Source: Pseudomonadota bacterium (GTDB lineage: Bacteria; Pseudomonadota; Alphaproteobacteria; UBA8366). From it: 64,000 nt of DNA. The translations under genes and the position numbers were made by a program. The notes beneath the pieces are model-generated. The model searched no databases and was not told where the DNA came from. It saw only the letters and a program-made list of their open reading frames with translations. Below, one piece after another: positions 36,341-45,083 of this stretch (position 1 is its first letter; each line of letters opens with the position of its first letter). The DNA lies in NCBI GenBank assembly GCA_036339585.1, contig JAYZAS010000010.1:62001-126000 (forward strand). Reading direction: 5' to 3'.

Positions 36341-37933
36341 TTAGCGTTCTTTGTTGTTTCGCGTGTTACTTTCATTTGAACGCTTTGCTGATTGAACTAT
36401 CGCATCTTTGAGTAAAAAAGGTAATGACGTACTTGGCCGAAATACATAAAACATTTGATATGAAAATGCATTGCGCCAAACCTTTATCAATGCTTTATTA
36501 AAAGCAAAGAGTGCTTTGCTGGTAACAGTGTCTCCTAAAACCATTGGAAATGGTGCCGGCACGCCCTCGCATTTGACCAATTCAAATCCCCCTTGCTCAA
36601 ATAAACGCTTTAACGTTGCAAACGTAAAAAGTCTTGTATGGGTTATGTCTAGGATCCCGCGTTTGCCATAGTTAAATTGTCCAAAAAGGTGCATTACACG
36701 CGCAACTATAAAACTCACATTACCACTGGATACTAATATTCGAACGCCTGGCGCCATTTCTGAGGCAGCACGCAACTGATCGACGAAATTTTCAGGCGCT
36801 AACAGGTGTTCTATGACGTCTAACATCAGCACGTAGTCGTAGCCCTCAAGAGTTACAGGCAGTGTGTCTTGGTTGAGATCGTGTTCGATGAACTGTTGAA
36901 ACTTAATCTCTTCAGTCGGAGTGAAGGCATCTATGCCTGTAACGTCATTACCTGATTTGGTAAGTGCATTCGCGATATAACCCCCTGCACAGCCGAGATC
37001 GAGCACGCGTTTTTTACTTCCCACTATTTCTAAAGCAATACTATGTGGACTTCTAAAGTCTAGTTTTGGTAGGTAGTGAGAAGTGCCGGGCGTGCTGCTA
37101 CTGCAGTCAAATCGTCGATCATAAAAAATGCTAAGCTGTTGAGCTTTAGCTTTTAGAACCGTCATAGTTACATCCCAAGCATATTTCAGTCCGTTAACGT
37201 GGCAAATTTCGTCACCGTAATAGGTAGGAATTTCTATTTCTTTGATCCTAAGTTGAGCGATTACAAATTGAACTATTATTTCACTGTCGAAGTGAAAGTC
37301 TTTTGTGTTCAAGTCGAATGGAATTTTCTGCAATGCTGCGACTGAGTAAAGTCGATAACCTGAGTGAAATTCAGTGAAATGGGTGCGAAGCATTTTATTT
37401 TCGAACCAGCTGAGAATCTTATTCCCAACGAATTTGTATTTAGGCATGCCCCCTTTTAATGCAGCACCTTTTTTCATCATTCGGCTTCCAAAAACCGCAT
37501 CGGCTTTACCTTCTTTAAGTGGTCGAGCAAGATCTGGCAGACACTCAGGTGCGTACTGACCATCTCCATGTAAAAGTGCGACAAAGTCGAACATCTTTTC
37601 GATGGCAAAGTGATAACCGATTTTCTGGTTGCCTCCGTAACCTTGATTTACCGGATTAAAAAGCACGTGGAGTGTGAACGGAAAGTCCCCCTTCTTCTGA
37701 ATTTCTTTGCCGCGCTCGAAGGTCCCATCATCGCTTGCATCATCGATGATAAGCACTTCGACTGTAAACTCGTTAGCAAGCGTTTCCGGAATACGTGTAA
37801 GGACGTCTTCTATCGTCTTCTCCGCATTGTACGCCACAATGAAGATCAATAATCTTGGCTTATGCCCCTCAGGACTCTTTTTTTCAGCAACCGATTTTTT
37901 CACAGGAAACTCACTATTGATAGGCAATATCAT
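36341..37933 (-). CDS. Fusion: GT2 glycosyltransferase + SAM methyltransferase
   Basis: A 530-residue two-domain protein. Residues 26-250 are a family 2 glycosyltransferase of the dolichol-phosphate mannose synthase type (FIVAYNAEKTI, IIDDASDDG at 62-70, LLHGDGQYAPE with the metal motif, and HSGYRLYS). Residues 280-500 are a class I SAM methyltransferase (RVLDLGCAGGYIANAL at 309-324, GIDAF, and MLDVIEHLLAPENFV). It has no membrane helix that is clear. It would load a sugar on a polyprenyl phosphate and methylate an unknown target. It converges on the 2OG oxygenase gene with 5 nt between stops. Confidence 0.85.
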   Translation of the reverse strand: MILPINSEFPVKKSVAEKKSPEGHKPRLLIFIVAYNAEKTIEDVLTRIPETLANEFTVEVLIIDDASDDGTFERGKEIQKKGDFPFTLHVLFNPVNQGYGGNQKIGYHFAIEKMFDFVALLHGDGQYAPECLPDLARPLKEGKADAVFGSRMMKKGAALKGGMPKYKFVGNKILSWFENKMLRTHFTEFHSGYRLYSVAALQKIPFDLNTKDFHFDSEIIVQFVIAQLRIKEIEIPTYYGDEICHVNGLKYAWDVTMTVLKAKAQQLSIFYDRRFDCSSSTPGTSHYLPKLDFRSPHSIALEIVGSKKRVLDLGCAGGYIANALTKSGNDVTGIDAFTPTEEIKFQQFIEHDLNQDTLPVTLEGYDYVLMLDVIEHLLAPENFVDQLRAASEMAPGVRILVSSGNVSFIVARVMHLFGQFNYGKRGILDITHTRLFTFATLKRLFEQGGFELVKCEGVPAPFPMVLGDTVTSKALFAFNKALIKVWRNAFSYQMFYVFRPSTSLPFLLKDAIVQSAKRSNESNTRNNKER

Positions 37934-38389
37934 GCGAAATAATAGCCTCTGACCTCTCTCATCGCTAGCCTTTAACAGGCCTATTAGCCCGATACGATGC
38001 CCACTCTACTTAAGTGGTGATGTATTTTGCAATTTGCCTATAATTCATAACTTTCCGCCCTAAGAATATCGACCCACCTAGAAATGAGAAGGGATTGAAC
38101 AGAGAGACAGTGTTAAGTTCAGTCTTCGCATTACAACTAACACTGGCTTAATTGTTTGGGCAACCGATACAAATCACAAACTATCTAAGACAATTAGGGC
38201 CTTTCTTGCCAATTATGCAATAACATGAGTTTGATACAATTGTTTGTAATTAAGTCACTTGCCATGTGGCGCAGCACGCCATAAAACCCAAGACATAACT
38301 TGGTGTGGTTGAGAATACCAAAAAGATGCTTGACCTCTGAGTATTGAGAAATGTCAGTTTTTACTATGGAGCGGAATTCAAAAGTGGCC
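37934..38389. other. Intergenic region with a long hairpin
   Basis: No convincing gene was seen. A stem CAGTGTTA-(a)-GTT with AAC-TAACACTG (38108-38119 with 38135-38145) gives 11 bp with one bulged A and a 15-nt loop. No T tract follows on the plus strand. It lies between divergent genes, so it could be an operator or a leader structure. Confidence 0.5.
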
Positions 38390-39724
38390 ATGTTTGAGAA
38401 AATCTTGATAGCGAATCGAGGTGCCATTGCATCACGCATACTTCGCACCCTCAAGAAACTTGGTGTTGGATCGGTGGTCGTCTATTCAGAAGCCGACGCT
38501 AGAGCGCCCTACGTGGTGGAAGCCGACGAGGCTTTTGCAGTTGGGCCAGCCCATCCAAAAGAAAGTTATCTTAACCAAAAAGCGATCGGTGATGTAATTT
38601 GCAGAAGCGGCGCCGATGGGGTTCACCCAGGGTATGGTTTTCTTGCTGAAAACCCCGATTTTTGTGATTGCGTTGAAAAAGCAGGTGCTACCTTTATTGG
38701 CCCCTCGTCACGATGGATTACGGCTATGGGGCACAAGACCAAAGCGCGGGAGTTGATGGCCAAGCATGGTATGCAAGTAGGCAGCGGGTCAGGATTATTA
38801 ACAGATGATGTAGCAATGATTAATGAGGCAAACCGAATAGGTTACCCGGTATTAATCAAGCCGGCTGCGGGAGGCGGCGGTATTGGCATGTTGCCGGCGC
38901 ACGATGAGTCTCAAATGCTGAAGGCTGCAAGCCGTGCGCGATCAATGGCTGAACGTGGGTTTGGCAATGGTGATATTTACATCGAGAAACTTGTTGAAAA
39001 ACCTAGGCACGTAGAATTTCAGGTTCTTGGTGATGCATATGGCAATGTTCGCCACATTTTTGAAAGAGATTGCTCCATACAACGCCGGCACCAAAAAATC
39101 ATAGAGGAGGCGCCAGCGCCCGGTGTAATGCGCGGCGTTATCTTGGACAGGGCTAGCAGTATTGTATCTACTCTCAAAGCGTTGCCTTATGACAATATAG
39201 GCACTGTTGAAATGCTAATGGACCAAGACAAGAATTTCAGCTTTTTAGAGATGAATACAAGGCTGCAAGTGGAGCACGGGGTGAGTGAAGAAATTACTGG
39301 CATTGATCTCGTTGCTGCGCAAATTCGTTCCGCTGCAGGTGAGTCCGTTGAGGATATAGTTCCGCCAGACATTTCGGTTTCTGGACATTCAATCCAAGCA
39401 AGGGTGTATGCTGAGGATCCTCAAAAATTTTTCCCATCTCCAGGACATCTTGAAAAATATCGGCCGCCTAAGGAGGACGGTGTGCGTGTGGAGACCGGCT
39501 TTGTTGAAGGTATGGACGTAACTCCTTATTATGACCCTTTGCTTGCTAAGGTTATAGCTCGTGGAAATAATCGCGAGGAGGTTACGCAAATTCTAATATG
39601 CGCATTGGAAAGATTTCAAATTGAAGGCATAAAGTGTAATATCCCGGCACTGGTGAAAATACTTCGATCTGAAGAATTCCAATCGGGCGATGTTCACACT
39701 GGCCTCGTAAATGAGGTTATTTAA
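38390..39724 (+). CDS. Biotin carboxylase subunit of an acyl-CoA/2-oxoacid carboxylase
   Basis: A 445-residue AccC-type protein that carboxylates biotin with ATP and bicarbonate. It starts MFEKILIANRGAIASRIL; in-frame starts at 38351, 38366 and 38384 exist but give non-family residues. The ATP-grasp loop is KPAAGGGGIGM (157-167), followed by RDCSIQRRHQKIIEEAPA and MNTRLQVEHGVSEEITGIDL. The usual EHPVTE is EHGVSE here. It lacks a fused carrier domain; a free biotin carrier starts 21 nt downstream. The missing carboxyltransferase could be the one at 7359-8909. Confidence 0.88.
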   Translation: MFEKILIANRGAIASRILRTLKKLGVGSVVVYSEADARAPYVVEADEAFAVGPAHPKESYLNQKAIGDVICRSGADGVHPGYGFLAENPDFCDCVEKAGATFIGPSSRWITAMGHKTKARELMAKHGMQVGSGSGLLTDDVAMINEANRIGYPVLIKPAAGGGGIGMLPAHDESQMLKAASRARSMAERGFGNGDIYIEKLVEKPRHVEFQVLGDAYGNVRHIFERDCSIQRRHQKIIEEAPAPGVMRGVILDRASSIVSTLKALPYDNIGTVEMLMDQDKNFSFLEMNTRLQVEHGVSEEITGIDLVAAQIRSAAGESVEDIVPPDISVSGHSIQARVYAEDPQKFFPSPGHLEKYRPPKEDGVRVETGFVEGMDVTPYYDPLLAKVIARGNNREEVTQILICALERFQIEGIKCNIPALVKILRSEEFQSGDVHTGLVNEVI

Positions 39725-39744
39725 GAATAGGGAGACTTAGGAAT

Positions 39745-39969
39745 ATGGCGACGGAAAATATTGAATCTGAAGTGACAGGTACCGTTTGGAAGATTGAATG
39801 CAAAGTAGGCGATGAGGTTGTTGATGGTGACACGTTAATGATACTTGAGTCTATGAAGATGGAAATACCAGTAATCTGTCCCGAGGATGGGACGATCACT
39901 GAAATTAAGGTACAGGAAGAAGATCCTGTTGCTGAGGGAGATACTGTAGTTGTTCTTGAAGTTCAGTGA
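39745..39969 (+). CDS. Biotin carboxyl carrier protein (biotinyl domain)
   Basis: A 74-residue free-standing biotinyl domain. Lys38 in ESMKMEIP is the biotinylation site, with the hydrophobic strands and GD-x-V turns of the half-motif repeats on either side. It has no AccB-type N-terminal extension, which fits acyl-CoA or oxaloacetate-type carboxylases rather than the main acetyl-CoA carboxylase. It lies 20 nt after the biotin carboxylase in the same transcript and is followed by a hairpin with a T-rich tail. Confidence 0.93.
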   Translation: MATENIESEVTGTVWKIECKVGDEVVDGDTLMILESMKMEIPVICPEDGTITEIKVQEEDPVAEGDTVVVLEVQ

Positions 39970-40030
39970 GCTGACAAAGCATCGTACTATATCCTAACAC
40001 TATTACGATTGAATGTTTTTAAAAATGAGG

Positions 40031-40080
40031 TCGCCTGTAGGTTAGGATGGATGCGTTATCCTAGGCGATATTTTATTTTT
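40031..40080 (+). terminator. Candidate terminator after the biotin carrier gene
   Basis: TCGCCT (40031-40036) plus AGGAT (40044-40048) pair with ATCCT (40058-40062) plus AGGCGA (40063-40068), leaving a 7-nt bulge on the left arm. A T-rich tail, TATTTTATTTTT, follows. The bulge makes it imperfect. Confidence 0.5.
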
Positions 40081-40431
40081 CAGGTTTTAAAAGAGTCCTT
40101 TTGAATAGTAATACCAATAGGGGTTTACAATTTGTGTGTATTCAAAAAATGACTATCCTTATTCTGCCGTAGCTTCCTAACGGTTAAATGAGTAAACATA
40201 AAGCACAAAAGATCAACAAGACATGCTGCATGTTATAAAAAAGAATATACGATCAGGAATATGAGCTAGGCATGTGGAGGCTGTAGCTCGGTGTTCCCTA
40301 GGCCAAGTCAAAAGGAATTCGGGTCAAATAACAGATTATTAATGATTATTTATGTAACCATAAGTTTCGATTTTTTATTTTGAGATGGTTATTTATCAAA
40401 AGCAAGCTATCCGATTATTCGGAAGTTTCTT
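40081..40431. other. Intergenic stretch without a gene
   Basis: About 350 AT-rich bases between the hairpin and the MFS gene. No convincing reading frame, tRNA or strong repeat was seen; the MFS promoter must be here. Confidence 0.4.
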
Positions 40432-41727
40432 ATGCGCAGCCTTGAAATACTAGTTCGCCGTATTCCCTTTTTTTACGGTTGGGTAATTGTTGGGTGTGCA
40501 ATGTGTGCCAACTTTTCTCGGCAGGGCGCAGCCGTCGCCACTCTCTCGATTTTCGCAGTACCTATGACAGAAGAATTCGATTGGTCCAGAACGGCATTCT
40601 CCGGTGCTGTGTCTTTAGGGGGGCTATTGGGTGCTCTTATATCGCCAAAGGTTGGGGTGTTTGTAGATCGAAGGGGTTCTGGACAAGTCCTTGCTATTGG
40701 CACCTTATTAATTGGAGTAAGCGCGGCAGCACTCTCGCAGACTAATTCATTAATCTGGTTTTATGTCGCATTCTGTCTTGGGCGTATGTCTTTTTCCGGA
40801 CCTTTTGAGATTGCCGTCACGAGCGCTGTAGCCAATTGGTTCATCGTGTCACGAGGACGAGCCATGTCCTTGGCGGCCCTCGCTCACAGTATAGGCCTTA
40901 CTTTACTGCCAATTATTTCTTTTGCCGTTATAGCAATGTGGAATTGGCGGATCGGGTGGCTCGCCGTGGCTACTGTAGTGCTGCTCGTGGGTATTTTGCC
41001 CAATATATTTTTGATGGTTCATCGACCTGAGGATGTAGGCCTTCGGCCGTTTTCCAGTCGTAAATCTTCCAAAAAAAACCAAAATACATTGGATAAGTCT
41101 TTAGAAGGAACGGAACATAGCTTCACGCGACGCGAGGCTTCAAGGACACGAACATTTTGGGTTCTCGTTATTTTTTCTGTTTTTATATACCCTGTACAAG
41201 CGGGTGTGAGTTTGCACCAAGCCCCCCATCTCATTGAACGAGGAATATCGCTCGGGGTAGCCGCAACAGCTGTGAGCAGCTTCTCATTTATGAGTGCCAT
41301 AGGCGGATTAGTATTTGGCCAACTTGAGCTAAAGTTTGGTGCCCGGAAGAGCTTGTCTGTTGCTGCAGCGTTAATGGCGATAGGAACTATTTTAATGATA
41401 CTCGTTGTCGATAATTTGACAGCATACATTTCAGCGATGGTTTTTGGTGCAGGCATTGGTGGGCTTATGACATTGTTGCCGGTTGCTTGGGCTGATAGCT
41501 TCGGGCGTCAGCATATAGGATCCATTAGAGGCATTACGGTTCCTTTACAGACCCTGGCGCAGGCCTCCGGTCCTCTTATTTCAGGGTCGTTATATGACTT
41601 AACTGGTGGATATGATGCGGCGCTCAGGTTATTTTGTGTATGCAGCTTAATAGCCATGGTAATGGCACCTTTCGCTGTAAAACCAGAAGTTAGGATGAAA
41701 AAGACGTTTAGACAGGTCAGAAAATGA
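40432..41727 (+). CDS. Major facilitator superfamily transporter
   Basis: A 431-residue, 12-helix inner-membrane carrier. The N half has FFYGWVIVGCAMCANFSRQG (helix 1), SRTAFSGAVSLGGLLGALISPKVGVFVDRRG (helix 2 and the A-loop DRRG motif), and FSGPFEIAVTSAVANWF. A long hydrophilic loop of about 200-240 splits the halves. The C half has VFGAGIGGLMTLLPVAWADSFG. The opening YGW-x-IV-x-C resembles oxalate/formate and monocarboxylate-type MFS carriers, so an organic anion is a reasonable guess. It stands alone on its strand. Confidence 0.85.
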   Translation: MRSLEILVRRIPFFYGWVIVGCAMCANFSRQGAAVATLSIFAVPMTEEFDWSRTAFSGAVSLGGLLGALISPKVGVFVDRRGSGQVLAIGTLLIGVSAAALSQTNSLIWFYVAFCLGRMSFSGPFEIAVTSAVANWFIVSRGRAMSLAALAHSIGLTLLPIISFAVIAMWNWRIGWLAVATVVLLVGILPNIFLMVHRPEDVGLRPFSSRKSSKKNQNTLDKSLEGTEHSFTRREASRTRTFWVLVIFSVFIYPVQAGVSLHQAPHLIERGISLGVAATAVSSFSFMSAIGGLVFGQLELKFGARKSLSVAAALMAIGTILMILVVDNLTAYISAMVFGAGIGGLMTLLPVAWADSFGRQHIGSIRGITVPLQTLAQASGPLISGSLYDLTGGYDAALRLFCVCSLIAMVMAPFAVKPEVRMKKTFRQVRK

Positions 41728-41790
41728 AATCGTGTGAAATAACTTTTTATCCTCAATCAAGTTTTAATGTATCAACAAGGATATAATCTC

Positions 41791-41979
41791 ATGGCCAGTG
41801 AAAAAAAAATAAATATGAATTTTGAAGTTACCGAAGAGATGAAAGAATTTCTGGAAAAAATGGTTAAAGAATACGATTTGCCTGATATTTCCAAAGCTCT
41901 CAGATGCCTTTTAGATTTTGCGCAAGAGGACGGTGACTTGGAAGAAATTTTTGAGGAAATTCGTTGCAGAAGATGCTGA
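41791..41979 (+). CDS. Small protein with C-terminal CxxC (62 aa), function unknown
   Basis: A 62-residue acidic protein. The N-terminal INMNFEVTEEMKEFLEKM strand-helix followed by DISKALRCLLDFAQ resembles the ribbon-helix-helix layout of small DNA-binding proteins. The extreme C-terminus is IRCRRC, a CxxC pair that could bind metal. AAGGA nine nt before the ATG at 41791 favours this start over the ATG at 41767, which lacks a ribosome site. The UGA stop comes directly after the last Cys, and the frame stays open for another 33 codons. No function is assigned. Confidence 0.6.
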   Translation: MASEKKINMNFEVTEEMKEFLEKMVKEYDLPDISKALRCLLDFAQEDGDLEEIFEEIRCRRC

Positions 41980-42115
41980 CCGTGCTCAGGGAAAGTGACG
42001 GGCATGATGCCTCACATAAACTATTACAATCCAGAAGGTTTGTTTGCATTCTTAGATCTAATTGAGCATGCGATAGCATGATTATTTTGCGATCATTTTG
42101 AAAGTGCTGAGGATA

Positions 42116-42616
42116 ATGAGATTACAAACCATTGGAATTTTGGCACTTGCGGGATTGATGTCATCGTGCGCCTCACTTATCGAAGGAACCGATCAAGTTG
42201 TTAATTTCAGTATCTCCCCAAAGACAGGCATTTGCACGATCAAGCAAAAAGGTAAAGCGCTAGGTACGCTCAAAAACGGAGGTGGGTCGATACGAGTTTT
42301 GAAAAGTTTTACGGAACTTACTGCAGATTGCAATGCGCCGGGCATGGTGCGCGAAAAATTTAAATTTGCTTCTTCGCCGTCTAGCTGGGGCCTAGCAGGC
42401 TGTCTCCTTGATTTTTGTATCGTAGACCACACCACAGGAGCGTTTTATAAATATCAAGAGGAAGTTGCGATTAAGCTTCGAAACATTGACCTGCCCCTTC
42501 CTTCGGTAAAGCCAAAGCTTGCAGAAAAAGCCTTTAAAAAGCGCAAAGAACTAGTACTGCCTGCAACCAATCGTGGCGGCAGTCCTCAAGCAACACTCAC
42601 ATTTGGTCCCGTCTAG
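42116..42616 (+). CDS. Small putative lipoprotein
   Basis: A 166-residue exported protein. Residues 1-17 are a signal peptide ending in the lipobox LMSSC, so the mature protein would begin with a lipid-modified cysteine. CASLIEGTDQVVNFSISPKTGICTI then resembles a proteobacterial lipoprotein family with a SLI.GT.Q.I...P..A.C pattern. The later GWGLAGC-like stretch is hydrophobic and may touch the membrane. The start is uncertain: a TTG at 42098 and a GTG at 42104 are in frame; the ATG at 42116 follows GAGG at close spacing. No enzymatic role is visible. Confidence 0.65.
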   Translation: MRLQTIGILALAGLMSSCASLIEGTDQVVNFSISPKTGICTIKQKGKALGTLKNGGGSIRVLKSFTELTADCNAPGMVREKFKFASSPSSWGLAGCLLDFCIVDHTTGAFYKYQEEVAIKLRNIDLPLPSVKPKLAEKAFKKRKELVLPATNRGGSPQATLTFGPV

Positions 42617-42845
42617 TGATTCGTTGACCAAGGCCCTTCGAGTTTGGAAAACGGTACATTCTCGCGTGCGAGCATATTGGGGATCAAATCCACGGAGTGA
42701 TTTTTTTGAAATGCCCGAGCATGTATCCCTCACGAGAATTCGATGGCAACAACACTGGGGCTTATTTGAGTATGTGGCACGTAACGGTAACCGAGGGACC
42801 GTATGGATTGCATTAAATGAGGTTGAACCGACTGACAGCCGCTAA
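42573..42845 (+). CDS. Hypothetical protein, doubtful
   Basis: A 90-residue reading frame starting with GTG inside the previous gene in another frame. The C-terminal part beyond about residue 45 (SLTRIRWQQHWGLFEYVARNGNRGTVWIALNEV) looks like a folded sequence, while the N-terminal part in the overlap may not be translated. It could be a shorter gene, a remnant or chance. No family was recognised. Confidence 0.3.
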   Translation: MAAVLKQHSHLVPSSDSLTKALRVWKTVHSRVRAYWGSNPRSDFFEMPEHVSLTRIRWQQHWGLFEYVARNGNRGTVWIALNEVEPTDSR

Positions 42846-42864
42846 CTTGTTGAGAACTAATTCG

Positions 42865-44799
42865 CTAGCTAACTCGAAAAGGATTTCCAATAATAATTTT
42901 GTAATGTCCCTCCTTGTCCCGATCACCTTGTAATTTCAGGTATATAAATACGGGTCGACGCTTATCATCGTCGGACCAATAGGCAATGTATTGTCCTGCA
43001 TTCACGTTAGGGTTGAGCGCCTTCCAAAACGACATGGTCTTTGGAACCTGCCGGCTTGCGACACCAATATGATCACGCGGAAGTCGCACTTTTATAGACT
43101 TCAGCACCTGTTCAAAACGTCTTCTTGCCTCTATCCCGTTAGGGGTCTCATCTCTTAACGGCTTACTTTTTATTTTTATTGCAACTAGCCTATTCCTTGC
43201 TTGGCTATCAAATTGTGCTTCTATATTTGCTATATCGCGTAACCATCCATTAGACTTGACGGTGCAAATTAGATACCGGAGGTCAACTTTTTGGCATTTT
43301 TTCGCCTTATGGCGTACCGAGTCGACATTATCAAACCAAGAGAATCCCAGCATGATCTCGTCATATTTTTGTGCCTCTGCGCGGAATACAAGAAGTTCAT
43401 GAAGCCGTTTATCGCCGTGCATTGCGGCGAATTCAGCCGCTGTCATACCCATTTTGGTCTGGGCGGAAGGGTTTGCCCCATGCGTTAGCATTAAAGTTAC
43501 CAATTTTCTGTCGCCCATGAATGCTGCACGCATAAGTACGGTCAGTCCATCGTAAAAAGTATTTATTTTACTACCATTCTTGACGAGAAAATTCGCAATT
43601 ATTCGCATATCTGGTTGCTCATAATTACTAACAGCTTGATGAAAAAGCTTTGTGCTTGGCACCATTCCAGCATTCATCAATCCTAACGCAATTCCATACT
43701 TACCTGAAAGTAATGAATGATCAACGGCTGAACGGTACCCTGTTGCGAATTTATCGCTTATGAACCTGGTTACTGTATCTAACTGAACGAGTTCTGGTCT
43801 ATTGAGTAATAGATGCTGTATGCGTTTGAGGTTGTTAGCTTCAATGGCATCAAATAACTCCTGTTCAAAGATTTCAAGGTCCTGTGGTATTTTGGTTTCT
43901 ACACTTTTAGATTTAAATGACGTTAGTCTGATCGTGTTTGAGTCTGGTTTTTCACGATTAGGTAGAGAACGTTTTTTTGAGTCGCCATTGTCATCTTGTT
44001 TCAAGTCAGAGACATTGGTTGATAGATCCTGCTTTTTAACAACAAAAGTACTTTTTATGTATGCATACACTTCCTCGAGATTATCCTTGGTGAGGCCCGA
44101 AAGAGATGCGCCGTATACCACAACTACCAAAGCTATGACTAATGATCCTAATATCGCAAAATATTTCCGGAATAAATTCTGTTCTGGTTCGATCAATTGA
44201 TCCTTAGGGTGTTGCGAATGTCTTTGAAAAAAAACCCGGCTTTCTTTATTTTGGCACGACACTTCCTCAGATGATTGTGAAAATTCTTTTGCTTTAGATT
44301 GGGCCAGAAACGAAGGACCATCTGTGTTTGGTGACCCGAATGGGTGAGCAGTTTTGGGGACTGTGCTTTCGTCGGGAGTTTTGGGCGCCTTCAGGTCTAA
44401 CTGAATGTCAGACAACTCATTTGTAGCGAGTTGCTCAGAGCCGTTCGATTCAATAAATGCATCTGACGAAAGTTCCTGCGTCTCGGGCGCTCCTTCTTTT
44501 ATTTTTTCGTGCAACCCAGACCTGATTCCTTGGCTGGCGCAGCTCAAAATTTCTCCGTTCCGAACAACTGCGAGTTCAGTGTATATCGTCTCACCATCAT
44601 CGGCGGGAAAGCTCGCTTTGTTTAGGCGGAGCTCTTGGTAGTTATTACTGCGGATTAAAACGTTAATATGCGTAAGTACATCATTTCGATTATTGCAACT
44701 ATGAAGATTATGCCACTCCTTGTCGCGAAAGCCCTGGATCCAATAAAAATGACTAATAAACAAAGTGTTTGAAGCCTCCCCGTGACGAGCAACGATCAA
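42865..44799 (-). CDS. Single-pass membrane protein with ankyrin repeats and unknown end domains
   Basis: A 644-residue protein not matched to a known architecture. Residues 1-95 form a compact unknown domain (ISHFYWIQGFRDKEW, YTELAVVRNGEILSC). Residues 96-210 are low-complexity and polar. A single membrane helix lies at about 213-235 (FAILGSLVIALVVVVYG). After another polar linker, residues 310-470 hold ankyrin-like repeats (the clearest is GLTVLMRAAFMGDRKLVTLMLTHGANPSAQ in parts, then GMTAAEFAAMHGDKRLHELL). Residues 480-644 form a last unknown domain with a possible disulfide pair (KKCQKVDLRYLICTV). With a cytoplasmic N domain the ankyrin part would be periplasmic. Confidence 0.7.
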   Translation of the reverse strand: MIVARHGEASNTLFISHFYWIQGFRDKEWHNLHSCNNRNDVLTHINVLIRSNNYQELRLNKASFPADDGETIYTELAVVRNGEILSCASQGIRSGLHEKIKEGAPETQELSSDAFIESNGSEQLATNELSDIQLDLKAPKTPDESTVPKTAHPFGSPNTDGPSFLAQSKAKEFSQSSEEVSCQNKESRVFFQRHSQHPKDQLIEPEQNLFRKYFAILGSLVIALVVVVYGASLSGLTKDNLEEVYAYIKSTFVVKKQDLSTNVSDLKQDDNGDSKKRSLPNREKPDSNTIRLTSFKSKSVETKIPQDLEIFEQELFDAIEANNLKRIQHLLLNRPELVQLDTVTRFISDKFATGYRSAVDHSLLSGKYGIALGLMNAGMVPSTKLFHQAVSNYEQPDMRIIANFLVKNGSKINTFYDGLTVLMRAAFMGDRKLVTLMLTHGANPSAQTKMGMTAAEFAAMHGDKRLHELLVFRAEAQKYDEIMLGFSWFDNVDSVRHKAKKCQKVDLRYLICTVKSNGWLRDIANIEAQFDSQARNRLVAIKIKSKPLRDETPNGIEARRRFEQVLKSIKVRLPRDHIGVASRQVPKTMSFWKALNPNVNAGQYIAYWSDDDKRRPVFIYLKLQGDRDKEGHYKIIIGNPFRVS

Positions 44800-45083
44800 A
44801 AATCTGCGTACTGGGTACCTTTTACGCGCTTTGCAACATGGTGACCCTTACTTGAGCAATACAATATATAGCAAAAAAAAAAAATTTGGCACCAAATGTT
44901 GAAATAAAATGGTTTTGCTTCCCGTCACACAGGATGTTAGCTTCTTCTCTCCAATCCGTTAATCGCCTACGATTTCTCTACCATTCGGCAAAGAACTCTC
45001 GCTCTAATCCCATTAAATTGCGATTTACAAAATTGAATTAATTTTTGGACCGTGTCGTGTTGTAGAACGGGGTTGAACCCTAA

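Noticed and set aside
40270-40310. tRNA-like segment GGCTGTAGCTCGGTG
   Set aside because: It resembles a D arm but no matching acceptor, anticodon or T arm is present.
41977-41979. UGA after IRCRRC as a selenocysteine codon
   Set aside because: No stable stem-loop was seen directly downstream and the extension shows no known domain; kept only as a low-interest finding.
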